Assembly (NCBI GenBank): GCA_012934845.2
Contig: WNNJ02002063.1
Span: forward strand, 1 to 64,000
Origin: Pomphorhynchus laevis
Lineage: Eukaryota; Acanthocephala; Palaeacanthocephala; Echinorhynchida; Pomphorhynchidae
DNA length: 64,000 nt
Direction of reading: 5' to 3'
Shown here: in pieces, positions 10,901 through 20,984 of the stretch
Numbering within the stretch: the first letter of the stretch is position 1
How the letters are laid out: each line of letters starts with the position of its first letter
The notes under the pieces: model-generated
What the model was told of the DNA's origin: nothing
Databases searched by the model: none
Seen by the model: only the letters and a program-made list of their open reading frames with translations
Made by a program: the position numbers and the translations under genes

Positions 10901-12365
10901 CTGTAGACGCTTTTCCGAAGCAATTACCGAATAGTTCAAGGTCCAACCTTGATCCAAAAATTGAGTACCATAACATGAACAACGAAGAGAGGGTAAGGAC
11001 TATAAACACACATACTATCGGATTGTCAATTTGCAATATCCGAAGATAGGACGTGTTATGCAAATGCGAATAATATGCTAATAATGTGTAAATGTTCTGC
11101 ATATGCCATACAAAATAACGACAACCATACTTATACAAAATAACGACAACATTGGTGACACAATGAAGAATTCACAATTCCAAAGATTTGTAATTAATAA
11201 ATCTCGAACTCTATTTTTGGTGATTGTTGAAACTGCATTGAAGTTTAAGTTAAGCTAGATTTTATAAAATGGCGTAGTCTATAATTAACGATGTTCCGAC
11301 CGTGTTGTAAAATCGAATACTTTATTTTCAAAGTATATGCTAAAAGTTTCTGAATTGTATGCTAAGTGCTTAATTTCTGATTTTTTACTGAGAGATGTAT
11401 ACAGGACCTTTACAGCCAGTATACAGGATATATATTGCAAATTGTCGAACTGACAATTTGCAATATCCGAAGATAGGACGTGTTCTGCCTATGTCACCTT
11501 GAACATATTTTTTCAAAAACAATGAAATACCTGGAATAATTGTAAGTAGGTTTTTGTAGATTTTAACTTGTATTAAAAGAAAAAGTATATGTTTATCAGA
11601 TCGACATCAACATTTGAGGGGTTCAACGATAAGTTTTACTAATTGATTTTATTCTGAAAATTTCTTGACCTGACGATAGTGTTTTCATATTATTACCTTC
11701 ATTGATTCACAATCGTCATTGATTTATGTTTCATCGATTTATCAATCGTCATTGATCTGTTATTCAACTATTAATAATGGTGCCTGACGTAGATTCGTAT
11801 GTGCCTTGTAGATTGACAAATTGACCAATGACTAACATTTTTAATAATTTTGTCATAACGACTTCAGTGCTTCTGTTGTTGCTTATTATTCTTCTTTAGG
11901 GATTTAAGTAATAACCCATTGATGAATATACAACGATTCGACATGGGTGTTAATACACAACTACGAAAGCTGTAAAGTTAACATTTTTTGTCCTTTACTA
12001 TTTATTGTTCTCTATAGGATACTAGCGAATTCAGACCTACTTGAAATAGATATCATTACCACCTCGGCGTGGAATGTACCTTTAATGTAAGATTTAATTT
12101 TTGTTCTCTTTACGAACTTAAAATAATTTTTGCTTAACTGTATTTTATGAAACTAATATTTAATTATTTATGCTTTAATGTTCATCCATAACTTTTGCCT
12201 TATGATTGCTTTACGATTTTTGATAAATAAATGAGTATTTTTTGTTAATTACTGCAATTAACTATGAATTATGTTTTACTAAACATTAGCTTTTAATTTA
12301 TTAAAAATTAATAAAGATGCAATTAATTATTTAATGAATTAATTAATTAATTAATTAATTAAAGA
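10901..12365. other. AT-rich non-coding stretch with small internal duplications
   Basis: No coding signal. The phrase ACAATTTGCAATATCCGAAG and what follows it recur at about 11028-11062 and 11455-11488. Part of the stretch (11515-11660) is a diverged copy of 8250-8400. Confidence 0.5.
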
Positions 12366-12590
12366 TGCAATTATAACAATTATTTATTTTATTATTTAAT
12401 TATTAAACTTTGATTTAGCATTATTATGCTTCGTTTATTTTATAATTATATTTAATACGTAGACTCAGTTAGCTGATTTGATTAAAAATTAATAATTAAT
12501 TAACAAATGTGAGAAACAAAATAAAATTCTGGGTTTTACTGCAAAATCCAAAAAAAATATCAAATGTGTGATTTAAAAAACTGATGCTGG
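12366..12590 (+). mobile_element. PLE3 3' tail plus flanking segment, first copy
   Basis: Contains the PLE3 terminal ~105 bp ending ACTCAGTTAGCTGATTTG near 12480, then about 110 bp that also follows the tail copies at 12776 and 27573. It is preceded by an (AATT)n-like run at 12330-12362. It has no coding sequence. Confidence 0.7.
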
Positions 12591-12595
12591 GCCAA

Positions 12596-13020
12596 CAGAA
12601 GTTGGGCCAACGCCTCAAGCGTGCCACCGGGGACCAGCGAGCCATGTCGTTCATGTTCCAAAGTGTGAGCAAGGCAGTCCTAAGGGTAAATGATGCGTGC
12701 ATCATAGAGAGCATGGAAAAGAAAGAGGGAATTAAGAAATTCCATGAAGTCTGACCCCATCAAGAGATAAAACCTTTATAACAATTATTTATTTTATTAT
12801 TTAATTATTAAACTTTGATTTAGCATTATTATGCTTCGTTTATTTTATAATTATATTTAATACGTAGACTCAGTTAGCTGATTTGATTAAAAAATATTAA
12901 TTAATTAACAAATGTGAGAAACAAAATAAAATTCTTGGGGTTTACTAAAAAACCCAAGAAATTGTCAAATGTGCGATTTCAAAACTCGATGCGTTTTTAG
13001 ATAACAAGATGCTATCTTAT
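12596..13020 (+). mobile_element. RLE-B LINE 3' end (last ~50 codons, 3' UTR) with PLE3 tail
   Basis: The first ~160 bp encode, on the plus strand, the extreme C-terminus of the RLE-B family (LGQRLKRATGDQRAMSFMF and a lysine-rich end, stop near 12751). Then comes a short 3' UTR and the PLE3 3' tail (12776-12887). The whole block recurs almost unchanged at 27391-27815, where it sits at the end of a longer RLE-B copy. Severe 5' truncation is typical of LINE insertions. Confidence 0.75.
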
Positions 13021-13449
13021 ATTACCATATCAGTAGAACAAATCGGATCAGATAACTTAGAATTTTATACGATATATAATAAAGACAAATAATAAATGAT
13101 AAATAATATATTATTATATAATAATATATTAATATATTATTACAAATAATAATAAATCAGATGCTTTATTAAAGTTTATTAAAGTTTATTATTTATTATA
13201 TTAAAGGTTATTGTTTATTTTAAAGTTCATCAAAAGTTCATTAAATTAATATATTGTCCGAATATATACAATAATCGTATAATACATGTTAATAATAACA
13301 ATAAAAAATATACACGGACCATAAAATTCATTAATAAATGTATAGATAACAAGCACGTCTCGACAGCGTCTACACAAGCACGTCTCAACCACGATGTTTC
13401 CGCATTCAGATCCTCCTCTCGTCTCTTGTTCCTGCGGATAAACCATACT
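13021..13449. other. AT-rich stretch, nothing recognised
   Basis: Contains TAATATATTA-type runs and TAAAGTTTATTA repeats near 13160-13230. It forms the transition to the C-rich L2-like LINE. No coding or RNA motif is seen. Confidence 0.5.
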
Positions 13450-15882
13450 TTTTTAACAACATCTCTCCTGTCGCATTCATCCCACTAAACAAATCTTCTC
13501 AATCTAATACTTACCTGCCCCCTCTCCTAAAAATTGTTTTCAAGCATTGCTCTCACGCGTCCTCTGTCCTCTCCCAACGATATAAACTCATGTCCTCTTC
13601 AGCCACTCGCATTTTCCCCGATCGCACACCCTCCGGAATCGGTCAACTCTCATTTGCCCGCATAGCAAAACGACTTCGCGAGGAAAACGGCGAAACATCT
13701 CTCTCCTTCCGAAACATCGACGGAAATTTTCAAGTTGTCCACACACGCCCAAAAATTCGATGCCGCTTCATCTCCCCTAGGTGCCTTCTCCACTAGCACC
13801 TATCACCACTACACACGGTTTCCGCCTCGGCCTCCTCAACACAAGATCTATTCTCAATAAATCCGATATCATCCTCAACCTATTCACTAAGCAATCCATC
13901 GATCTCTTCTGCCTCACCGAATCCTGGCATTTCGATTCTGACGACCTCTCCATCCGCCGTTTGCTCTCTGCAGGTTGCTCACTAGTCAAATCCGCCCGCC
14001 CCCTCAGCTCATGCCCTTCTAAATTTACTCTTCATGGCGACATTGTCACATTCGCCCGTCACCCCGCGTATATTCGCAGAAACATTTCCCCTTTCAGTCC
14101 TTGATCTTTTGAACTGCTTACTTGTCGTTTTTCTTCTAACCCGATCACTCTAGATATTGCCATTGCATAACGTCTTGGTTTATCTGCTCTTACCTCCTTA
14201 TATTTTACCGAACTCGCTGACCTTTTGTCCCACTGTTCTTTGTCCTCAATCCCTTAAATCGTTCTTGGCGACTTCAACATCCGCCTAGATTGCCCCTCTT
14301 CCACCGAGTCCATCCAGTTCATCGACATTCTATCCAACTATAACTACAGACCCATCTTCACTGCCCCCATACATATCCTTGGCGAGGCACTCAACATCAT
14401 CGCTGTCCCCGATCATTTTGCTACCTACACCTCACTGTCCATCTCCGATCCTGCTATATCCTATCACTTTCTCGTCACCCTTGATCTCACTCACAACCAC
14501 ACCCCTCCTCGCACACATACAATCTTAAGTCGCCCTTGGAGAAATCTTGGCATCTTCCTTCTCCGCTCCGCCTTACACAAATCGTCTCTATCCTATCCCA
14601 CAATAACATATTCCTCTCCTCACGATCTCGCATTTCTTTTCGACTCTGAACTCACATCCACTCTCGATATTCTCTTGCCCTTTAAGCTACACCCACACCG
14701 TCGCTTGCACCGTGCCCCATGGTTTGACATCCAATGCCTACTCTCAAAGCGTCGACTCCGCCATGCTTTTCGAGTCTATCACCGCTCTCTCAGACGTGAT
14801 TTCCGCTCGATCACTTTGTCTTTCCGTTATTCATATCTTGCTCTTCGCCGGTCTCATCTCAACCAACTACGTACCAAATGCAACTCTTTCTGGCAGCATA
14901 AAATCATCACTTCATTCAACTCTCATACTCTATGGCATACTTTTAACTCAATTATTGCTCGCTCCTCTCCGCGTGCAACATCAATCCCCATAATTATTCG
15001 TAATTTCTCCAGACGAAAGTATCCATGTTGCTTTCCAACACCCCAATCTTAGGGCCTCATCCTAGGCGGGATGAGGCCCCGCCTAGCCTCATCCTTCCGG
15101 AACTCTATCATCTTATCCCTGTCTCACCTACCGAAGTCTTACCTTTTCTCATGTCCTTGCCCAGCAAAACCTCATCTGCCGATCCCCTACCTACCCACAT
15201 ACTTAAATCCATATGCTCATCGATATCCCTTTTTTCACAACCTTGTGTATTTCGTCCATCCGCAGTCGTATCTTCCCTTCGCACTGGAAATCCACAATCG
15301 TTCGTCCCCTCCTTAAGAAACAATCGCTCGACCCCTCCTATCCTTCTAGCTTTCGCCTCATTTCACTACTCCCTACTCTTTCTAAGCTCTCAGAACGCAT
15401 CATCTTAATACAGATCAACGTTTATCTCTCTTCATCTAATCTGTACACTCCTTTCCGATCCGCTTTCCGCTCTAATCACTCCACAGAAATCGCCTGCATG
15501 AGAGTTTCAACGACCTACTCATTTATCGTGACAAGGCTCTATATAGTGTTCTTATCTTACTCGACCTCTCCTCCGCCTTCGACATTGTCGACCACTCTGT
15601 CCTTATTTATCGCCTTCGTAATGATTACGGCTTTTCTTCTTCCTCCGTAGTATGGTTTGCCTCATATATATCCGACCGTTCCTTTCGCGTATGTTCTAAT
15701 TCATCATCCTCCCCTCTCATTCCTATTTTCCGTGGTGTCACAAGGTTCAATCCTAGGTCCCCTGCTTTTATCTCTTCCGCTTGGCGATCTCACTCTGTTT
15801 ATTAAACTTTTCTCCTTTAACGTCATGCAATACGCCGATGACATCCTCATCTATGCTTGTGCACCCGCACATCGCCTTGGTA
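13450..15882 (+). mobile_element. L2/CR1-like LINE copy 1 (APE endonuclease + RT), broken
   Basis: This block is distinctly C-rich on the plus strand compared with the AT-rich surroundings. Pieces in order: an unrecognised possible ORF1 tail (13450-13795); APE endonuclease N-terminus LLNTRSILNKSDIILNLF then LFCLTESWHF near 13835-13930; a linker rich in Arg/Leu near 14675-14900 (PWFDIQCLLSKRRLRHAFR); and RT blocks SADPLPTHILKSI near 15175-15215, FPSHWKSTIVRPLLKK near 15275-15325 and MQYADDILIYA near 15825-15860. Many frame breaks are present. The copy stops just after motif C, where an inverted, diverged piece of the same family begins. The 51.8-53.2 kb element is a younger relative. Confidence 0.82.
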
Positions 15883-16175
15883 GGCAGGGGATCGGCAGGT
15901 GATGCTTTGTTGGGCAAGGATATGATGAAAGATGAAACTTCGGCAGGTGAGACAGTGAGAATATTAAAGAGCTCTGGGAGGATGAGGCGAAGCGACTAAC
16001 AGTGATATCGTATGAATACGGGTTTGTGAGAGAGCAACGTGGATTCTTTGGTATGAAGAAATGACGAATAATCATGGGGATTGATGCTGCAAAACTAAGA
16101 GGAGCGAGAAATGATTAAGTTAAAAGTATGCTAGAGAGATTCAGAGTTTAATAAAGTGTTGATTTTATGTGCAGA
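15883..16175 (-). mobile_element. inverted fragment of the same L2-like family
   Basis: The plus strand here is the reverse complement of a diverged version of 14880-15205. Shared landmarks include GGGGATCGGCAG, TTCGG(C/T)AGGTGAGACAG and TATGGGGATTGATG-like phrases. Divergence from the direct copy is clear, so this is not a recent local inversion but probably a separate subfamily insertion. Together with the 3' piece at 16270-16740 it has the layout of a 5'-inverted LINE insertion. Confidence 0.7.
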
Positions 16176-16269
16176 AATTTGCTGATATATAGTTTTGATT
16201 TGGTGAAAAAATGAAATTTTCTGGGCATTTTATAATTGCATTTTATAATAAATATATTAAATACCTACC

Positions 16270-16740
16270 CCTACAACGAATAATCGACTCCGCCGTTTGA
16301 GTGCTCTTTCGTCTCCGTCGCTTCCACCACACATCCACATATTTTTCCCAAATCTCCAGGCCCACCATTTTCATCCGCATCAAACTCCACCTTCTCCTAG
16401 TAACTTTTCGTCTCATCGCTGTCGGTTCCCCATCGTTCATCAACCTTCCTTTCTTAGACGACACTCGCCAAACCTCGCTATCGCTGCGTTCCCGTCATAC
16501 CCTCTTACACCACGTTACTAATTACTCCAACATTACGGTCTCCGATCCTTCATCGTCGCCGCCTCACTCGCCTGGAATCAACTCCCTCTCGACGTCCGCC
16601 GCGCTCTCTTCTTTATCACATTCAAACACCTCCACCGTTCACACCTTCTTGACACATGATTTACATTTTTGTTTTGTTGTGGTCATGTAAGCGTGCGCTG
16701 GCACGCATTTGCCACGTAAAATAAATCTTTTTTTAATATA
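16270..16740 (+). mobile_element. L2-like LINE 3' end with conserved tail hairpin
   Basis: Encodes the C-terminal RT region, with LFRLRRFHHTS, PSFINLPFLDD and LLHHVTNYSN matching the 51.8-53.1 kb copy block by block. A ~70-bp 3' UTR follows, containing the hairpin GCGTGC-GCTG-GCACGC (16691-16706), then TTTGCCACGTAAAATAAATC and a T run. The frame is broken at its end. Confidence 0.8.
16691..16706 (+). ncRNA. L2-like 3' UTR stem-loop (likely RT recognition hairpin)
   Basis: A six-base-pair stem with a four-base loop, followed by CATTTGCCAC. The homologous hairpin at 53139-53155 carries a compensatory G-C to A-T change. L2-clade LINEs are known to use 3' tail stem-loops for template recognition; this role is inferred here. 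Confidence 0.65.
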
Positions 16741-17235
16741 GGTAGACTTTTAAATAATTCTAAAAGTAAAGAAATAATAGGATCAGATTTAAGTAAATAT
16801 ATTCCTAAAACAAGGTATAGGTTGCTACCTTCATTAGGACGGAAAATTTGTAATTATAATAAAACAAATTGAAATCAACATGTAACGATGATATGAGAAG
16901 CATTATAGAAACTGAATGCAATTGCAAAAGTCTTAATTTTGATACAATAAATGAACATATATGTAGTGCTTTCAAATGTACATTAAAACCACTTCCTGTT
17001 TATATGAGTAAAATACTTAAAGTAATTAAAGCACATTTTTAAAAATATTGCAAGGTAATCGAAATTAATACTGGTATAAAACACTATTTCAGTATTAATT
17101 CTACAAAAGAATTTTTAGAACAGACAAAAGGAATAAATTTCCAGAATATAAATACGTATGATTTTAGTACGCTCTACAAATCTAGATTTAGTAGATATTA
17201 AAAAAGCGTTAGTAAAATTAATTAATCTTATATTC

Positions 17236-17237
<2 letters not shown>
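16741..17237 (+). pseudogene. PLE3 copy, upstream half, interrupted
   Basis: From about 16955 the plus strand encodes the PLE3 RT blocks CSAFKCTLKPLPVYMSKIL, VIEINTGIKHYFSINSTKEF and NTYDFSTLY, with a few breaks, and stops at the codons for LIF just before a (TA)n run. The PLE3 frame resumes at 18598, beyond the inserted cassette. The segment 16741-16950 looks coding (RYRLLPSLGRKICNYN) but is not recognised. Confidence 0.75.

Positions 17238-17289
<52 letters not shown>
17238..17289. repeat. (TA)n microsatellite, left flank of inserted cassette
   Basis: About 50 bp of TA repeats at the place where intact PLE3 copies have only a short TATACATATATATG-like stretch. The microsatellite appears to have grown from, or been joined to, the PLE3 coding sequence at the insertion site. 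Confidence 0.9.
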
Positions 17290-17293
<4 letters not shown>

Positions 17294-17387
17294 GTATGAG
17301 ATCATGAAGATCGATTGGAATCGGGACTGGTGATCCTTTGATGGATATATCTTTCAATGATATCCAATTCCATCGACTACTAAGCCA

Positions 17388-17456
17388 TGCCACAACCGTT
17401 TTCGTTTCGCCCGCTTTTTGCCACATGTTGGTAGCCCCGGGCTCATCAGAAGGCTG
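17388..17456 (-). ncRNA. hammerhead ribozyme (type I) in a tRNA-derived SINE
   Basis: The minus strand carries CTGATGA (17443-17449), then stem II GCCCG (17438-17442) paired with CGGGC (17409-17413), then GAAA (17405-17408). Stem II can be extended by GCTAC/GTGGC around a CAACAT loop. Stem III is short (AC/GT). It is followed by a U and the stem I strand GUGGC (17393-17389), which pairs partly with GCCUU just before the CUGAUGA box (four of five positions, one being G-U). All invariant core bases are present. SINEs that fuse a tRNA-like promoter to a hammerhead are known from schistosomes; activity here is untested. Confidence 0.75.
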
Positions 17457-17489
17457 ACTACCAACTCTTCGCCTTTAGAAATTTGACTT

Positions 17490-17556
17490 ATCCGAGATTC
17501 GAGCTGTCGCTCTCCGTACTTGGCTTGCGCTCTTGACTGCTAGGCTACGAATCCAG
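17490..17556 (-). promoter_or_regulatory. tRNA-like pol III promoter (A and B boxes) of the SINE
   Basis: On the minus strand, TAGCCTAGCAGT (17547-17536) fits the A box and AGCTCGAATCTC (17505-17494) fits the B box, about 30 bases apart as in a tRNA gene. The cloverleaf is not intact enough to be a functional tRNA. It lies directly 5' of the hammerhead in the same orientation, which defines a tRNA-derived SINE head. The neighbouring unit at 17650-17905 has lost this part. Confidence 0.7.
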
Positions 17557-18549
17557 GATTACCAGATTTCACACAGTATATGAAACCTTCCATCATATAA
17601 GAAACTGCATTGTCGAGATGCTTCTCTGGCATGCTTATTTGATTTTTATGTAATCATGAAGATCGATTGGAATCGGGACTGGTGATCTTTTGATGGATTC
17701 TTATTTATGTTAGTTGCTAGGTCACACGAGGTGACTTTCCCATTGAAAACCAGCTACAGAATCCTTCCTTCATGAATTCCATACACCCTGACTAATTGCC
17801 ACAACCGTTTTCGTTTCGCCCGCTTTTTGCCACAAAGATCTCTTACGAATCCAGGATTACCAGATTTCACACAGTATATGAAACCTTCCATCATGATATC
17901 CAGAAACTGCATTATGATGGTCTGCATTGCAAATTGTTGGATTTAAGAGCTAACGCCACCAACAATTTAAGCTAGATGTCGGAAATGCATTTTCACAATG
18001 TCACAGAGGCAGCCGAAACGGCGTGTGATAGTTCATCTTACTGACGATGGCTGCCGGCTATCACATGACCGTCTAGGAGTGACGAAAGTTTGCAGACTGA
18101 AGAATATGCTCGATTTGAACTCTTACTTAAATATACGGAAAGAATTGCTATTCGCAATCTCGAGCAATACCGATTCAAACGAAACTCTTATGATTATATA
18201 GAAAGAATTGATCCACTCAATCTCGGTTTCTTACAGTCAAGCATCCGAAAGTTTGATCCTCTGGTTGTTTATGATGGTCTGCATTGCAAATTGTTGGATT
18301 TAAGAGCTAACGCCACCAACAATTTAAGCTAGATGTCGGAAATGCATTTTCACAATGTCACAGAGGCAGCCGAAACGGCGTGTGATAGTTCATCTTACTG
18401 ACGATGGCTGCCGGCTATCACATGACCGTCTAGGAGTGACGAGAGTTTGCAGACTGAAGAATATGCTCGATTCGAACACTTACTTAAATATACGGAAAGA
18501 ATTGCTATTCGCAATCTCGAGCAATACCGATTCAAACGAAACTCTTATG

Positions 18550-18551
<2 letters not shown>

Positions 18552-18596
<45 letters not shown>
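18552..18596. repeat. (TA)n microsatellite, right flank of inserted cassette
   Basis: About 45 bp of TA repeats joining the end of the tandem unit to the resumed PLE3 coding sequence. Confidence 0.9.
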
Positions 18597-18597
<1 letters not shown>

Positions 18598-18599
<2 letters not shown>

Positions 18600-19406
18600 T
18601 TAATAACTATAACGCATATCTAACAAAAATTAAACCATCAAGTAAATATATGGAAAAAATTGAATCATTAGTATCCTTAAATATTTTAATAAATAAAAAT
18701 TATTGAAAGGTAGGGACATCTATATTTATACAAATAAAAGGTGTTCCAATTGGAGGTAATAGTAGCCCAATTATAGCTGACGTATTTTTAAGATTCATAG
18801 AATATGAATTTGTTCATAACTATTCAAAAAAAACAAAATTATATAAAGATATGAAATATATGTTTCGATATATTGATGATATATGTGTATTTAATTCTAG
18901 CAATTTTTATTCAATAAGCGAACAAATTTATTCAGGTAGCCTCATTCTTAATGAAACCAATATTGATGATAAAGATTGTATATATCTAGATATGAATATT
19001 AAATTTACATCAATTTAAACTACTTTTAATTTATATCGTAAATATGACATTTTTAAATTTACAAGAAACATATTTTTGCATGAACATTTATGCATAACAT
19101 ATAATATAAATATAATACATTAAATTATCAAATTTTAAGAATCTCAACAATTTGTAACGATATTGGTTTTCTTTAAAATGATTTTAATAATTTAATAGAT
19201 GCATATTTTGAAAATAATTTAATTGATGCATATTATAATAATATTTACACAATAATATTAAAAATAAATTTAAAATCATCAATGGAAAATGTTTATGGTT
19301 GCATAATAAATGATATACTTTGTATTAGAATAATATACTAAATAAGACGTCCTTAACACGTATTTGGCCCCGCTACTGTGTTAGGTAGAGGATTTAGGAA
19401 CCGAAT
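18598..19406 (+). pseudogene. PLE3 copy, downstream half and 3' UTR start
   Basis: Resumes the PLE3 RT exactly where 17237 left off: a Tyr/Asn block with NAYLTKIKPSSK, motif B IQIKGVPIGGNSSPIIAD, motif C MFRYIDDICVFNSSNFY and YLDMNIKF. Several breaks follow towards the C-terminus. The 3' UTR begins near 19315 and includes a mutated ACGTATTTGGCCCCGC hairpin region, ending near 19406. Confidence 0.78.
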
Positions 19407-19409
19407 TTG

Positions 19410-19482
19410 AATTGATCTGTAACTGATTAAATTGATCTGCAACTGATTGAATTGATCTGTAACTGATTGAATTGATTGTAAG
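19410..19482. repeat. 20-bp tandem repeat, about 3.6 copies
   Basis: The unit AATTGATCTGTAACTGATTG is repeated with single changes. It lies directly behind the truncated PLE3 3' UTR. No function is inferred. Confidence 0.85.
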
Positions 19483-19709
19483 TATTAATAATCAAAAGTT
19501 TTTTCACCCATCGACGGAGTTCACTTCGACCATTGTCTTTTTATCGATCCATTCATTCGCGACTAAACCCGACCTTAAAATATCTTACTTCTCGACTTTC
19601 ACCGTGTAAGGAGCTCGCTTGATCTTAACTCTATTATCTCTATTGAATCTATTAACTCTATTAAATTATATTAAATAATTTAATGGGTACATATAATAGA
19701 TCACGATTT
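19483..19709. other. short unassigned stretch
   Basis: No coding signal. It has CTATTAACTCTATTAA-type repeats near 19625-19665. It sits between the 20-bp repeat and an L2-like fragment. Confidence 0.4.
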
Positions 19710-20483
19710 TGTGATCAACAATGCCGAATGCAGATGAAAGATCGAGCGATATTACAACACTACAAAGTCCTTTGTCACGAGCGAAGAGCAGATTAGAAAA
19801 TACTTTATGACATGCTAGTTCGGTGGATGGAGCGGAAAGCAGATTGTAAAGAAGGGTAAAGCCGCGATGAAGAGAGATAATTGTTTATCTGATCTAAGAC
19901 AAGGAGTTCAAAAATTTAGATAAGGTTGGTAGAATTGATATTGGGTGATAAGATGAAGGAAGAGAGGGGTCAATAGAGGGCTTTTTAAGTAGGGGACGAA
20001 CAATGACCGTTTTCCAAAGAACAGGAAATATTTCATCCACCATTGAGGAGTTAAAGAGGCTGGTTATGAAAGGTGTGAAGTCTGTTAACAGCAATTAGAG
20101 AATTCGAGTAGGGATGAGATTGGCAGAAGAGGACTTGTAAGTTAACAAAATAAGAATGCAAGATACCTCATCTTCAGATACCGCAAGTAGGTAAAGAGCT
20201 CAGGGATACGAATTGACGAGATACAAGCAGTTTGTGGAAGGGTGATGATCGAATCGATTAGAGTAATAGCTTTTGAAATTAGGTAATCAGAGAATTGAGA
20301 AAGATCAAGAGTAGAGATGACAGAGGAACGAGAAAGTAGAAAAATTGTTAGTTTTCTATTAAGTTCGAGAGTCATTAGCGGAAACCAGTTTGTTTCGCCA
20401 AAAACTATGTGCCTTAGAACGCAGAAGTTGCATATGCAAACGACGATGATCAAATAATTGGTTACGAAAAATGAATGAGTCAA
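19710..20483 (-). pseudogene. L2-like LINE fragment, linker and RT start
   Basis: On the minus strand, 20094-19894 encodes FPVLWKTVIVRPLLKKPSID, parallel to the RT block of the 13.5-15.9 kb copy. It is followed, in broken frame, by a Y-L-S-S-S-x-L-Y-P-type block and S-L-D-L-S-S-A-F-like motif A remnants near 19730-19760. Upstream (20142-20483) is the Arg/His-rich linker. It is bounded by the GIY-YIG fragment at 20490. Confidence 0.65.
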
Positions 20484-20489
20484 GTAGTT

Positions 20490-20900
20490 TTCTAATAGTT
20501 TTTGATTTAATATTGATATGTTTTCTTCGATAATATGTTCTAAAATAAATAATTTACAGTTTTATATATATGTCCTATTAATCTCATATGTTTATGAAAT
20601 ATAGTTTGACTATTATGCTGTATATTATATATGTGTTGCCTAAACCTAGTTTTTAACATTTGATATGTTTTTCCTATATATTGCAATCCACATGTGCATT
20701 GTATTAGATACACTACACCTGCGGTATTGCAGTTACAATTATTATTAATATTTAATGAAAAACATTTGTTTGTCGTATTACTTACGATAAAATTATTATT
20801 TATAACATCACAAGCTATACATTTTTTCTGTTACATTTAAACACCTTGTGATGCAACCTTCTCCTTTTTTTAATAATTCATCAAACTTGTTTTAAAATAA
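20490..20900 (-). pseudogene. isolated GIY-YIG nuclease fragment of a third PLE type
   Basis: The minus strand encodes a Cys-bearing lead (CIACDVINNNFIVSNTTNKC) and then CNCNTAGVVYLIQCTCGLQY and YIGKTYQMLKTRFRQH. These carry the GIY-YIG landmarks (GVVY, QYIGKT, R, H), and a downstream Glu-containing helix follows. It differs clearly from the nucleases of PLE1 and PLE2 (CTCGLQ in place of CNDCQK). No RT of the same family is joined to it. It abuts an L2-like fragment on its 3' side and the PLE3 3' end on its 5' side. Confidence 0.68.
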
Positions 20901-20984
20901 GAATATATAATAACATCGTAACCAATAATACATAGTTTCAGTATTTCTGACAGAGGTCATATTACCGTGAAAACAAAGACCACA

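Larger units (their letters stand above)
17290..18551. mobile_element. 1.26-kb cassette inserted in (TA)n inside PLE3: SINE copies plus a 357-bp tandem pair
   Basis: The cassette separates the two halves of a PLE3 RT and is bounded on both sides by TA runs. Its left part holds two related SINE-like units on the minus strand (17297-17645, and 17650-17905 with an internal deletion). Its right part is a direct tandem duplication, about 17911-18267 and 18268-18551. The duplicated unit has short open frames (for example the 80-codon frame at 18090-18332 containing YARFELLLKYTERIAIRN) that match no family I recognise. The tandem copies differ by a few substitutions, so the duplication is fairly recent. 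Confidence 0.75.

Noticed and set aside
13246-13446. 66-codon minus-strand frame
   Set aside because: Chance frame in AT-rich DNA next to the L2-like element; no family resemblance.
17490-17556. functional tRNA gene
   Set aside because: Only A and B boxes are convincing. The acceptor and anticodon stems do not pair, and the sequence runs into a hammerhead, as expected for a SINE.
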